DNA of 64,000 nt, from positions 11,619,501 through 11,683,500 of the forward strand of contig NC_134368.1 in assembly GCF_035582795.1 (NCBI RefSeq), in the 5' to 3' direction. The translations under genes and the position numbers were made by a program. The notes beneath the pieces were generated by a model. It did not search any database, was not told the DNA's origin, and saw only the letters and a list, made by a program, of their open reading frames with translations. This DNA comes from Mycteria americana. Taxonomy: Eukaryota; Chordata; Aves; Ciconiiformes; Ciconiidae. Below are positions 12,108 through 27,100 of this stretch, one piece after another; position 1 is the first letter of the stretch; each line of letters begins with the position of its first letter.

Positions 12108-15100
12108 GTAAGTCTGATTCTTCTGTTTTGGAGTGGTGGATCACCTATGTGCTGGCTGGCAGGAGACTGTTGCCTTGGGGCTGGATGCGTGAAGCCACTG
12201 ACCAGACCGAAAGGAAGAGCGCTTGAAATGAAAAACCATAGGGATTTGCCAGGTGAAGGCTCACAGCAATGTTGACTAAGCGGGAGGCCTGTAGGATAGC
12301 TGGTCCCATACGTATCTGCGTTTAAAGAAATTACTTACATCTACGCGTTGCAAGGGAGGAAGAACAGGAGGGGAGGAAGTACCACAAAAATTGAAATACT
12401 TTGAAAATGCATCTCAGAAATGTGTTGACACAAGCAGGTACCTGCAGTAGCATGGAAGGAGAGTGCTACCCCACCAGACTTCACTGCTACCTGGTAACTG
12501 AACATGCCAGCTTAGGTCACCATCTCCTTCTTTTCAAACCTCTCCCTGTTTTCATGCCATGCCCTTTAGTGTTTTCATTGTGTGCTTTGTGTCTTTTTTT
12601 GGAGTATGTCTGCAAGGCAGCGGCAGCACTGCTGATCACGGCCGTGAGGGTTTGACTTCGCTAGTTTGCTTAAACCCAACCACGGCCTGGCATCCACCGT
12701 AGACTAGCACCACAGCCTGGACTCCCAGTTGTGTGGCTTTATGATTAGCCTTTTTTCACTAGCTAGTTTAAAACTAGCTCAGATACACTTAAACGATGCT
12801 ATAATTCTGACTGTCCCAGTAAAGTCCAGAGGTATCTCCTTAGACATTGCAGGTGGGAGCAGAGAAGAATATTCATGGTGCCTAGGAAAAGACCAGCCCT
12901 GGCTGAAGCTGTTGGAGACTGCTCAGTGCTGGCAGAGTCAGTGTAGACTGCCAAAACTGTTTCTTCCTCAGAACTGCTCAAGCCCTCCCTGTATATCTTA
13001 GCAACAGCTTTGTCTTATGCCTTACTTGTTATGTCCCCTATCCAGTTCCACGTTCGTGATGTGCTGCTTCCTCGACTGCTTTTGTGATAGTTTTATTTTG
13101 CTATAGTTCAGCTGTCAGCACCTTTGGTGGCAGCAGCACTTTATGTGTATTACCATTTTTTATTATTTCCTGTGGCTTAAAATCAGCTCAGCCTCGTGCT
13201 CTTTGCTGCTGATTGGCGAACTCAAATGAAGTAGAGGTTGCTTTTTTAACTAATGCCCTGGGGGATACGGCTAAATGGCAGGAAAAGTCAAATGCTGGGA
13301 TATTATTTGTAGCTGTGAACTGGCCCCAGAATGCATACATGCTTCCTGACGAGAGAAATAGGAGATGTGTCTCTTGGCAATAGAAAGATATAATGGAGCA
13401 GAGCTTTGGCCTTTTTTGTGCTTTGCTGGGTTCTCCTGGTTTAACAGAGACCTTTCACGAGCCAGTGTTTATTTACCCTCTTTCACCAGACTCTGCCCCA
13501 GCAAAAATCACGTGCAAATAATGAGATCTTTGCAGAAGCACTGAGAGAAACACAATTTCAGGGCAACCTGGAAAGCACGCTTGTCTCTGTAGGATGGTTC
13601 CTAGAGTGAATTTGTGTCTCCAATCCACATTCTTTTTTTCTCTTTGTAGCACTACAAATCTGGGGCAGGAAGAGGCTCAAAACATCAGTTCACTCACCCA
13701 CAAGGTACAAAGTCAAATCCAATAGGTTTCATGACAGTAAGAACTATCTGCCTGTCTGTATCCATGCTGTGCAAGTCAGTAGCAAGCCTGTCTTTGTTTC
13801 AACATGAATAAGGATTATGGAATGGTTATGCCAATATTAATTTCTGTGTAGATGGTAATTTGGGACTAGCTCAGGAATCTCAGGTAATTTTCCTTCAGGT
13901 GCATATTAATGGGAAGGTGCTGATGGGGTTTTAGTTTGTCTGAGCTGGCGTGGCTTATATTCACTCATAATGTAGTGTGGCTGTAGATGTGCAAGTCCCT
14001 TTATTTTAATGAGAGCTGCGTCTGCCCTGTGACTTTGTATGTATAGGTTCAATTTTTGCCACAGCCCTTGACCTCTCTGTGGGAGAAGGGTTTGAGCCCC
14101 ATGCAATTTGCTGGGTTACATTTGTTTTAACGGCACCTAAACAATCAGACATCCTTGCTGTGTGTGGACATTGCAGATTTCCATTTTTAAAGCTTTTGTT
14201 GTCTTGTGCTTTTGCTGTTATGGATTACATGAATTGGGCCATTAGTGGGGCCTTTATAGCTTAGAATGGTCTTTTATGTCCTTTGGGATGCAATACGTCT
14301 TCTGAACGGGGATGTATTTTCACAACTCTCCTAAGCACTTATAATGGGAGGTATCAGACAGAGAAGGTAAATATCTGAACATTTGCTTAATTACTTCAGA
14401 CAAGGAAAACCAGGCTTGAAAAAGGGAGAGCAGAGGGACTGGCAGTAGCTATTTTGCATTGACAGAGAAGAGTGACCATAATTCCAACCAGTTTGGACCA
14501 CAGGGAGGGGTTATTTTTTCCATAATGCTAATAACTGGCCTCAGGAGCTCTTTGAGACGATGAGTCTGGCCTTGTGAGGGCTAACAGATATCGTAAGGGT
14601 GTGCAGGAGCCCCAGTCCTGACTGAAGGGGTAAGCTCAGGCCAAGGAGCAGTCGTACATCGTCACCGAGAAATGGAAATGCGCTGTGCTGCCAGCTCGGT
14701 TGTGTGCCCCATTTCTCTCCTACAGCAATGGCTGGCTTCCCATTCATGCTCCCAGCTCTCAAAACTGATTGCTTTTAGTTTAATAGTTAAATAAGCTCTG
14801 ACAGTTTCTCATTGTCTTTTGTATCTTCAGTCTCTCTCATTCTCAAGACTTGTCTTGAAGGATTTTTTCTGCTAGACTCCCACTAGCCTTCCTTAGACTG
14901 CTCTCACTGACATGGTGGACATAAAACTTGCCCTTTTTAGACACTGGTCCCATCAATTTCTCCCCACTTGCAAGGAATCTGCTTATCCCAAAGGGAAGGT
15001 GGTATGATCAAAATTATCTGTCTACCCCCAACCTTTAAAACCTTCTTTCTCCTGACTGTTTCTATTTCAGTTTGTACTGTCTGGTGCCTTAATTGTTTTA

Positions 15101-18100
15101 AACAGATGTTACAATGTGATATGGAGCCTGAAAGGATACTACTTCAGAAATGAATTTAATATGCTATTACAATACTACATAATTAGAAATGATAATTGCA
15201 ATTAATGAATATAATTGGCATTTGCTGTACCAGAAATTGCAATATATTTTGAGCTGAAACAATCTGAGATCTTTATTCTACCACAGAGCCCATTAATCTT
15301 TGTTGATTCGGTCATTACGTAGGATTTTAAGCCTCTTCTTACACACTAGAGGTTGCAGAGACACAGCGTCCAAAGTACAGCTAAAAACTTGAAGATATCT
15401 ATCTTCATAATTTCATATAATAACATATAATATATACCTGTGGGTTGGATTTCAGCTGCATGATGAGGTTTTTATTCTTGTATTTCAGTGCTTACAGAGG
15501 ATGGAAATTTATGCAAATTTCCTTTCCGGTATGGTGGAAGGTTTTATCACTCATGTTTATCAAATCTATTTTCCCAAAAGAAATGGTAAGTTAACATTGC
15601 TCATAAATGAAGACAGCATTCAAATGAAAATGTCATCCTTTTAGTGTTTTAATCTTGTTTTTAGAATAATTAACTGGAGCTTGATGTCGTGCCGAAGGAA
15701 AGCCATGCAGTTCTCCTGCGTATAGTCATGGCCCTCACGTCAAGACTCGTGCTCAGAGGGGGCTCCAGGGCCACAGAAAGCTCAAGAACTGCAGAAGTCT
15801 CCTCTTTGGCCTTCATATTGGAATTGCAACTTATATGGGTGGCAAGAGCTTGTACAGAAAGGGCAGGACTGATGAAACGACCCCATAGAAGCTCTGCTGA
15901 GGGAGAAAGGAGAGATACAGCCACCTGTAAGAGATGACACTCAGTTAACGAATTGTTTGATTTGTATGGGCCATGCCTGTACTGCAGGACAGACCATCTC
16001 ATTTTTGAGGAAAGTTTGGTTTTTTTCCCCCCATATCTCTAATTTCTATCCAGATTGGCACCAGGCCCCTTTTGGACAGTGCAGTACTAACAGGAGAGGT
16101 ATTTCTCCTGCTTGTTGGGTAATGATTTATTCTACTAGTGTGTTTAAGGCCAGATCTCCTTATTTTGGGCAAAGATTATTCTTTTACATATGGAGAAGTT
16201 GTTAAAAGTATTCATTATTCATTTTGGGGTAGGGGCAGTCAGGTGGGAACCCTACTGCAGCAAGCACTGAATAAACAAGACTAATTTTGCAGACAAACCT
16301 ATCTAATGGGTATGTATTAACAGAAATCAAAGGCAACAAAGCAGGGAATACATGGGTACCAGTAATGTGAAAATATATGCACAGATGAGCTATGTGAAAG
16401 GCAGATAGATACTTGCATGTTTCCAGGGTGCAGATAATATTTTATAGAGTTTATTCTACTCGCCCAGGCAGGGCAGAACTCTCATTTTTTATACTGGACT
16501 GTCTAATTTTTTCATGATCTGTGTAAGAAGATGTGATCTTTCTGATGGCACATCTGTTTTAAGTGTAAGTGCTGGTGTAACGTAAACAACACAACACATA
16601 CCTTCTTACACAAATAGACGTAGAGCTTCAAGCTAGGAGACCGCTTCCGAATTTCCCCAACATCCATAGATACAATCTAGATAAGAAAAGCCTCAAGGAA
16701 ACAAGAACTCAAGAATATCTTAACTAAAGGAAGGGGACTGGAATAATTTTCCAGGTTGAACCCTGTCTTTGATGAACTGTAGCCACAAAGAGTTTGACCT
16801 TTGGACCCACTTAATTTCATGCAATGCTTAAGATGGATCTTGTTAATACATGACATTCTGTGTATTTGTTTTTAGCCAGTTAGGCCACAGAAATGGAAAA
16901 AAATGGAAAAACCCGTGAATGGATGGGATCCAAGGCTAGAGCACACTTTAGAGCTGACCTTGGACAACTTGCTCTGATGATTCCAATTTTTAAAAAGGCA
17001 TTTACAAGCGGGGAGATGAGGAGGAAGACGGCTGGAGCTGTTTGGTTTTGACAGGCCATTTCACCCCATGGCTGACCTTCTGGACAGTGTTTACTCTTCT
17101 TTCATAAGCTAAAAGCAATTTCACGTGTGACTTCAGGCACAGAGATGCCGGGAAAAGAGCCCTGAATAGCACTTGGGAAACCTGCTCTGTGCATTTTTGT
17201 GTGACTTGGCACTAGCCCATGCTGGGCTGATGCTGAATAACTGATCCCAGGGGGCCTGGCAGGCAGCAGGCGAGGGCAAGGCTTGTGTCCTTTCTGCTCC
17301 TGCCTGCCCGCGAGCTGCTAGTGAGGGTGGAGATGATGGGAGGCTAGATGCAACCTGCCTCTTTGGGGGCAAATGCAAGGAGACCAGACCAGGAGAGTGC
17401 TGGAGTATGCACTTAATGAGTCCGTGTCTCTAGTCCTCAAGCCATACGTGGAAGGCAGGACTACAGACAGGACTCTATAGTGTGAGCCAAAGCCTGCTCC
17501 AGTTGGCTTTAATTTTATTATACTTTTTCTCATACTACCTATGACACAGATATTGTGTGCTAGCCCATCATATTAAGTTCAATAAAAAGATAGTCCTCCT
17601 GAAGAAAGCATTTAAGAGCAAAGTCTATCTTAATACAAAGCTGGATATCACATTTATGAAAGCTACTGTGTTGATTCAAAGGGCTAAATGTGGAAGGCCA
17701 TCAGACCATGACCTTGTCCATTTGTAACATTAAATATTTCAACATAAATCAGAGTCCTGATGGCAGAAACCTCTCCCTGCTTACTCTGAGAGCAACAAAC
17801 AAGTTGTATCTTTATAAATATTTATCAAAAACACAGGAAAGAAGACAAAATAATTGCAGTATCCAAATAACAAACTTCCTTTAACAGCATCCTGTATTGC
17901 ATTTCCCTTTAATTATAATCTGTTTTCACAGATAAATTCCTGTTTAGAGGCGTCTTACCAGGTACTAAAGATGTCATGTAAATTTGCCTTTTGTGTTGAA
18001 GAGAAAAAAAATAGCTGGAGCTGTTGCTAAAGTTCATTGGTACCTCCAGAAAGTCAAAACAGTGTAGGGACAGACAAAATGGGGGTGCAGTGAACACCCA

Positions 18101-21100
18101 TGACAGCAAATGGGGAGGGTGGTCTGAATTGCAGCCAAGCTGTGGCTGCAGGGATGCTGCCAGCGCCCTGCCCCTGTGTCCCGTGGTGGGATGGGTTCCC
18201 TCGAGATCCTGCTCAAGGGGAACAGCGGGAGCAGATTTTGGCTCAGATTTTCCTGTGCCGTGGAAAGTGTTGACTCAGACGCCGGAGAAGCCTTATCCTG
18301 TGCTCGAGTGCTGGATGTGTGGATCCTCGTTGTGCCAGGTTGCAAGGGTGGGCTTAGGTCTGTATAAGAAGGGCACGATCTTACCATCTTCTCTGGAAAC
18401 AGGAAGATTTGATACTTTGGCCACAGACTGAAAGCAGTGCAAAGGAGGGCTTTTTGGCCAACTGGATTACAAGCTGGAGAGTTTATGCGAGTCCTGGAAA
18501 GGAGAAGGACATGTGGGGTGAGCGAGGAGACACCAAGCATCAGGCTCTGGATTTTGCTGGTGCTGATGGTGGTTGCTCTGGTGTTGTCAGGCGAAATCTG
18601 GCCATCTCTCGTGGTCAGGACAACACCTAAAAAGGTCTGAAGGAGCCTCCAGGCTTCAAACATGGTGACAGCACTAGGCATGACAGCAGAGCTTGTTCCT
18701 TCCACCAGTCTGGCTCTGGCTCGAGGCTTTGCTTGCTCTCCAAAACATCCAATTATTAAGGCTCCCAATGCTCCTGATGGGTAAAATAGCCGCTTTCCAT
18801 TTATCCTGCCTACGAGTTAGGCCTTATCTGTGATACACCATTTTGTCCATTCATTCCCGTGTTGTTTACCACGCAGGGGTTTAAAATGTTGTTTAAATCA
18901 ATTCCCAATAGTGGACTTTTCTGGTGTAATTAATTCAGTATCTGTGTATTTAAGTATCCGTGTATTTAAGTTTTCACTTTTTTATTAACAATTTTATGTG
19001 ACAGGTTGATGTAAAGACATTTGTTATCTCATAAATTTCGAGAGTGGGCCCATTTACAAGTAGCACAAAGAAATATAATAAGCCCATTTGGTTGGTGTGG
19101 CTGCTGGAGGTGATGTCCTGTGAGACCAAAATGTCATCACATTTTTGGTAAGCCTCCCAGCAAAGAAAAGATTTTAAAAAGAAAAGGAGAGAGACTAGCG
19201 AAGTAGCTTTGAGGATGCTCTGAGCTTCTCCCAAACAGTGAGAGGTACATGGCGGAGAATATAAAAGGATTATGTGAACGTGCAAGAAGCCTGGCCCTGA
19301 GGAGGCTGGCATCACGGGGGAGGACCAACCTCTTTGTAGTCTCTGCGAGGTGATAGGGAAGGAGGGGACTGGTTGTGAAGAGCATGGGGTGGGAGGACCA
19401 GTGGGTTGTGGAAAGCTGGTGGAAGAAGCCTCTGTCAGGGTCTCCGATGACAAAAAACATTTAAGAGGGGAAAAATTGAATTCTCCATTTGCTTAGAACT
19501 TGGCTGCTACTGGGCAGACTCCAGAGAGTATTAATTTGCATATAAATTGTTTTTTTCCCACTAATGATCAGTTTGCTTGAATTCTTTAGATGTACACGGG
19601 GCCTCTTCCATTTGCCTCTGCCATGCCGCTCAGCATAACATCGCTCTGCTAAATCAATAATTAAGTCACTCAGAAAAGTTTGGATTCTCCTTCCCCGTCA
19701 TGGCTGGCACAGACGAAGTGTTCAGTCAGAGATGGTTTTGCCGACAGTGACACAAGTAGTGCACTGCCGAGAACCACTTTTAACTTACTCCTCACCTTAA
19801 TCCTCATGCATAATAGTCCATCCTTTAAAAAAGCACAATCCACTTCCCACTGAAGGAGCACAGAGAAATTTCCATTAACTCCCAGCAGACTCGCACAGGC
19901 TGTAATGCCTGTGAGAAAACAGCCTCTTTAAGAACGTGTCAAGTTAATCTGCGCTAGCCTACCAAGCACCTTTCTTTTTGTGCACCTTATATAATTGAGG
20001 TCACCAAACTTAATATGTGTGGCCTATTCAGATGCTCCATAGGAATTAAAGCATTTTAAATACCACATAGCGTCTAATTAAGAAGCAAAGTAGGGCAGTT
20101 AAAATGGTAGACGTGATCTACAATAAAATGTCAACCTAGCTTGTGACGTCCTAGGGTGAAAAAATATTTGATAACACAACTGTTCAAGTTACGACAAAAA
20201 CACACATAAAAATAGATTATCAGGCAAGTTAAATAAAGCAAACCCTATTTCCTCCAATGCCATGTAGCCACTCATTTTCCTGTGTAGTGGCAGCTGATAT
20301 TTATTATGCTGCATTAGAACTGGTTAGGGAGGATGTTTTGGTGGACGGTGCATTGGGACACAACGTGGACCTCCAAGGTTCAGCCTCGGTTCAGGCACAC
20401 ACGCTCTGTGTGGCCTCGGGGAAGCCTATAGCCTGTCTCTGCAAATGGAGAATAGCAGCCTAATGCTTCTTGGAGCGCTATGAGCACTGGCGATAACAGA
20501 CTCATGAGGGCAAGGAAAGTGCCCAGATAAACAGTTGTCAGCGTTTGTCTCGGTAGGATTCCCATGGGCGGCGTGGCGTGCAGGATTCAGCCCGCTGCTC
20601 TGCAAAAAGGAGAGGTTTGTTTTATCCATGCATTTGGAAATCACCCCCGTGTCAGTTATTTCCTCATTTCGTCTGGCAAGTTAAAAAATAGAAATACTTT
20701 AAAGGAACTGAGTGCAAAATATGTTTGCCGCTGAAAGCCAGGAAAAAGTCCCTCTGCGGACAGTCTCCTGCCTCCACAGATTATTAAAGTAACTCACAGG
20801 CATAAAAAATGGGTTGGGTCCTGTTTTGCTTGTTTTGTAATGAATAAAGGAGACATAATTTATTTGCTTCGGTTTTGGTTTTTATTTCTGTCTTTCATTT
20901 TCTAATCTTAGAAATAGAAAGAAGGTTGGGTTTTTCTGGAGGATTCACTGGAGAACTCAGGTCCTGCTTTCACATCTCATTCTTAATCTGTATTTTGTTT
21001 GAGAGAAATGGGGCAGAGCATCTTTAAAAAAAAAAGAAAAGCATATTTTTCCTCTGATGTTAAGAGATTTTGAATGAAACAGATGTTAATCAGGAAAAAA

Positions 21101-24100
21101 AGTATGAATTTCCAGGTTGCCAAAGAATGAAGGCCATATAATTTCAATGCAAACATCCAGGTTGTTTAAAGCTGCACTAAACTGCACCTTTAATTCTTTC
21201 CAGGTGTTCAACAACACATAACTACGACCGGGACAGGAAATGGGGACACTGCACTTCGCTGCCCAAAGACCACTCGGGTAAGGCGATCCGTTGCTGAGTT
21301 GCGCCAGGTACCTGGCTCCTGCTTTGCCCCCTGCAGTAAGGAGGGACGGTGCCTTCAGTGCTGCTTGTATTTGGTGCACACAGAACGAGCCTTCGCATTA
21401 GCTGTTTCTGGGATCTCTCTGTGACTCTGCATAACCAGAGCATTGGACTGTGAATATCACACGGTCTTTAATTCACTCTCTGTTGACTAACTTGAAGTCA
21501 TGGACAGAAATTATGGTAACGCCAACACGGAAACCTGAACTCCTGCTGGAGCTGAGCACAGAGGAGATCATCTTCTCCGCCCTTACAGCTTGGATGTGCC
21601 TTTTAGTTTTCCCCTCATTTAATCAGCTACTTTTTCTGTCTCTTTGACCAGTTAATTTTTTAGAAGGTACAGAAACATTTCACACCCTGTACAACACACA
21701 GCCATCGCTTCCAGCTGTCCTTCCTCAAGATCTCAGGGTACAGAACAGACCTTCAAAACCAGACTTCCTTGGGCGTTGGGCTGCATCTGAGAAGACAAGA
21801 GGACAGATGCATTCAGTGCAGGAGTACTGAGGGACAACAAAAGGGTTACTTAGCTCCGCAGTGCTACGGCTTCATGGGGTCACCACACTCCAGTGCTACA
21901 ATTACCTCATTGTGAAAGTCTGTCTAAAACGGGAAGCCAAGGTCTGCGGCAAACTCTCCTTTCTATATATGTTGCTTTAATTGACACACTGGGCGAAAGC
22001 ATCACTTCCCAAGCAGTTCAGTGGGGAACATGCATCCTTGTCCTCAGCAGTACCTCAATGGCTGGCTCTTGCTTGTCTCTATTTTCCCAACTTGATGTTT
22101 CATGAGCTGGATGCTGGGGAATCTCATTTTATGAGGAATATATATATCTAATTCTTCTCAATTTATATAGTGACAGACCAGCACTGAAAAATCAGATGTT
22201 GCACTGATCGGACTTGATGCCCCTGAGGTTTTTTTTGGATCTGTGTCTAAATGCTGATCATGTTCCCCTTTTCTCCTTTGCACTACTTTCAAATGTGACC
22301 TGCCTTGTTTAGTCTGCGGCGTATGACCAGATGCCCTTGGATGTTCGCTTTCCACTTTCCAACAAAGGGCATTTTCCACCATCCCCTTGCAGGGAGCTCT
22401 CTGTCATGTCAGGAGACTCATTGCCAAGCTGATTACAATCTACCAGAGTGCTTGAAAAGCCAATGTTAGCTGAATCACGCTGAGAGTCTAAAATTAAGCA
22501 GTGCACAGCATCATCATTTTAAACTTAACAACTTTAAATTATTTTCCAGCCTGACTTTAAAACAGATTAACTGTAGATCAGAGACAAATGACCTAACCCC
22601 AAACAAGCAGCAATGCATGTGCCTTTATAATGCAAGTATGTCAGACACAAACGTAGACTTTATAGACAGTTCATGCTTACAAGAGTCAGGTTATGAGGGC
22701 TGCACTTACTTATTCATGAGTGCCCTCCCAGAGCTTAAAATGTTGGAAGCGGTAATGTGTGACTGCTTTAATCCTCCATTGAAACACTGACTGTCACGGT
22801 GGTGGCTGGCTGACTCAAGAATGCTTTTCCAGTAGCTGAAGAAGGACCTCTCCAAGCCTGGCATTGCATTTCTGGGGGTGCCTTGTGCCACCTCTGTCCC
22901 TCCCTCAGCCCATCGCCGTGGCCCTGCCAGCCCCACATGCAGCCATGGCTGCAGCGAGCCGGCTGCCTGCAAGCCTTTTTGGGCTTTCTGGCTCATTTTT
23001 GCCTTGTTACCTACCACAGCATTGGATAGAGTGGTTTGCAACAAGAAAGCCACCCTGTCTGCCCGCCCCTCGCTGAGGCATATCGCTGTCGATATACCCT
23101 AGCCCCAGTGAGGGCTTGCCCCGGCTGCTGTTTTTCCTCCAGGAAAAAAAGAGTTCTATGTATGTGAGAGGAAAGGAAACAGAAAAAAGGATGGGGTAGC
23201 TGGAAGAGATCACTGCTGGCTGTTACAAAGAAAAGACTTTACTTCTGAAAGCATTAAGAATTTTGTAAAATTAAATACAATAAGTCTTTAGCTGTTGATT
23301 TACTTATAAACATAAGACTACTTATTGTTTTAGCAGCAAGCACTGTGTTTGGACTTGGAAAAGGTCTAACAGATCACCAACCATAGCTTAAAGAGAAAAG
23401 GTTTATGGTGAGGTTGAAAGGAAGGAGCAGCATAATGGCTGAAGTGAATTTCAAGCAAACAGGAGGAAAGTTTGCCTGCTGGGGAAGATAGCTAGGAAGG
23501 AAGAAGCAGTCAAACTGAATAATACTGATCTTTAAAATGTGGACAATATATGATTTTGTTGTGAAAAAAATCCACTAAAATATTAAAACCTTAGGGGAAT
23601 CTCAACCACTTTATAGACACTTGAAAAACAAGGAAAAATGAAATTTTGGGGGGAGAGAGTATCCTTTGGCCATGAGAGGTTGGTGAGGAGTGTGTGAACT
23701 GGGATGGGGAAGGAGCTGCTTGAAAGCAAAGGCTGAAGCATGACCTCTCTCCAGACCAAGAATACCATGTGTACCTGAGGAGTCAGCTTGAAACCATTGG
23801 AGCTGCTTACAAATTAGCGTTAAGTAAGTGTTGGAGGCATTGATCCAGAAAAATACATCTGCCAACTTCAAGAGAATGTTTGACCAAAAAGTGTTTAGCT
23901 TCAGAATGAAGTGAAGCTCAGGTAGGAAAGCTCTGCTGGAGGGAGCTGTTAGTACGGCACTGCACAGAGCCAGAGCTCGCCATAACAACACCCAAGGCAC
24001 TTGTTCAAACCCTCCCTGAAATCACTGGAGCTTTACTGCTGCCTTCAGGTTTCCAGGGGATCCTCCTTTCCTGCCCAGGAGATCTCTCTGGAGACCGTGT

Positions 24101-27100
24101 GTAGTATCTGCCCAATGTGACGCCTTCATGCACGTGGGCCAACTGGGCTGTGACTGTGTAGTTCATATATATGTACATATATATGCATAAAAGTGCAATG
24201 CTCCTATGTGTGGGACTTCCAGATCTTGGGCAGTCTGTTAGGACTACTGCTCTGAATGTCTGGAAATCTTGGACAAATGGCCAAAACCCCAGGGAGGCCC
24301 AGACTTGGGAGAAAAGTGCCAGACAGTGAGGTTTTTTAAGAGATGTTGGGACTGATATGGAAAGAAGAAGTAGAGTGGTGTGGGCTGCGCAGGCAGGAGG
24401 AAGAGGCATCATCCCAGGAGGGGCTCTGGGGAAGAGCAGTCCCAGTTCTGGGAAAGGTGGGTGGCAGAAATAGAATGTTTTTGTCAGAAGATATGGTTAG
24501 AAAGGTGAGACAAAGGCTACTGCTCGTTCAGCAGAGCCTCAGAGAGGTGAAGCTGAAGTCAAGGTGATTGCTAAAAAGCACGAAGTGTTTTTCCCGTGAA
24601 GGTGGGGAGATAGTCCTGGGTGGCTTTAGACATTGGCTGTGCTTGCAGGGACTTGGCACTCCCCAGTTAATGGCTAGTTAATGGTGGGCAGGATTCCCTG
24701 CGGGGAACTCTGATGTGTCCATATGCTTACGAGTAGAAGCTGTTCCTGGCCTCCATGGAAGGTGGGGAGGGATGCAGAATACCCCGGGGAAGTCAGGCTG
24801 GCAGGGCAGGCGCGGTGCAGTGAGGGACTCCGACTGGGAGAGAAATGGAGGACTGGAAGTGCTCTTTGCAGATTTAACGAGGGTACAAAAAATGACTTGA
24901 GCACTGCTGTACCAGAAGATGGCCCGGAGATCAAGTCATGGTTTGGATGTGATGGGAATAGTAAATACAGGATTTTCCTTTGAGGAAACATTACACCACT
25001 AAAAGTTTCATAACTATCAAACGGCAGAACATCACTGCCTTTACTTGCTTTCCCTTGATGTTATCCTGGAGTGAAACTACCAGTGAATACACCCAGGCCT
25101 GCTATCTGATATCAATTACATCACTCTATTCTGAAGTAAATATTTTGATCTGTGCAGGGAAACCTTCACATTTACACCACTGTAGCAAAGTTCAAGATGT
25201 GCCTTTTGGGCTTCTCTTCAGCCCTGTATGTGTGTGCCTGCGTTTCTGTATGTTGCACCCCGTGCTTAGGACCCCACACTCTAGCTGAAGGAGCACCTCG
25301 ATTGAGTAACCCTACTGCTGCCCTCGCAGAGTTTGACTAGCGTTAAAAAGGAGGATTTGAATGCAGACAAGCTGTTGGGCCAGCTCTGCAGCGGGTGTAA
25401 AACATGATGTCGGTTGACTTCAGGGGAGATACACCCCTCGACACTGCCTGAAATCAGGAATGTCAGCTGGCCAGCAAGACTCCTACAACTTTTGCGTTGC
25501 ACATTGCCAAGTAAAGCTTCCATCGCCGGAGTTAGAGGGTTGTCCTGGCACACCCTCTCCTCTCCCACCCTATTTTCCCATGATTTAGAAAATTCCTTAA
25601 AAAACAGAGATACGTGAGGCTGGTCCAGTTTAATCTTGCTTGGCCTGATTTACTTGGATGTGCCCTTGTTTTGCTTTAAAATTTTTCCCTTTGTTCCAGC
25701 TGTCCATTAATTTTAGACATAATCCAAAAATCCATAGCAAATTCTTCTGTCGAGGGTTGTCTTTTGTGTAATTTGAAAGAAAGCGGCATAATCCCGGCCA
25801 TTGATGTAGAAATGCAAAGCATGCAGGGCAGTAATCCGGGCAGAGGCTGAGCTGCAGCCTTCCCTCCCCAGTGTAAAGGCACAGCTCCATCTTGTGGGCA
25901 TCTGTCCCATCTTCTTCCTCACCACAGTGGCAGCTCTGGCAACTTCATGCATGCCTGGACCTACTACCTTCGGCCAAGTGACTCTGGGGGAGAAGGTTCA
26001 GCTCAGTGATTTACTATACGGTTTTTAAAAACAGGATAAATATAGCTGCTCTACAGTTGGAAACAAAACCAATGTAAATTGGCTTCGAAAACATCGTTTT
26101 CGATCAATAGGTGTTACTGAAACTGCCGTGCATTGAACCAAAATGGTTCAAGTAACCAAGTCGACGCCTAACACAACAAAGCACGGTTTATCTGGCACCT
26201 GTTAACAACAACTTCTTACGTGGCCTGTCTAGATCACTGCGCAAACAACCCTTGCCAAAACGGAGGGACCTGTTCCCACTCTCATGGCCACAGGATGTAC
26301 CACTGTACCTGTCCCGAGGAATTCACGGGCAAGGACTGTCAGATGAGTAAGTATCTTCTTCCATGAGTGTTACAATATGAAATACGAGCAGTAAATACGG
26401 CTCATTAATGTTTGCTTGATGAAAAGGTAGTGCTGTGGTGATGGGAGAGACCGCTGCAGCATGAATGTTTCTGTAGGCGGATTTCCAAATGGTTATGACA
26501 GACAATCCATTACTGACAGGACAGCTGAAAATAGCTTGATTATACACTTATAAATCCAAGCATGCTCTGAGCCAGTGAGATATTAAGCTATGGGAAACAC
26601 AGAGCATCTTCCCCTCCCTTTGCTGTTTTTAAGATTTAAATATCCCTTACATGGATGGAAAGGACTAATAATATCATCCAGTAGGTAGGGCAGGGAGACA
26701 TGAAAAAACAACAAAATTTCAGCTGACGCCTTATGCCTTATGTATATGCACACATGGGACTATTACGACGTTTCCTGTGATGTCAGCTTTACATCTGGGC
26801 AGCTACCCCACCTTCAAAGTAGTCATTTCCAAAGGAGGGAAGTCAGGCCAAAAGGCATTGCTTGGGTTATTTTTCCAGTTTTATCGTGGTGCCACTCCCA
26901 ATTTACTGCATATCAAGTGAGGAATTAGGCTTTTACACTGAGGGTTTTCAGTTGCACTTGCTGTTGTTTAATGAAGGCTTTTGCCTGCAGCCCTAGGCTT
27001 CTCTCCTGACACAAGCAAAGCAGCCTTGTTCAGTCCTGGTGCTCCACTGTCTCTAGCACAGCCCACCGTCTGTGGATGATGCAGTGAAGTGGGACAGACA

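Noticed and set aside
18034-18768. 244-codon open frame on - in HGFAC intron 3
   Set aside because: Ser/Pro/Thr-rich with no recognisable domain. An overlapping + frame (18024-18431) is also open, so low stop density from composition is the likely cause.
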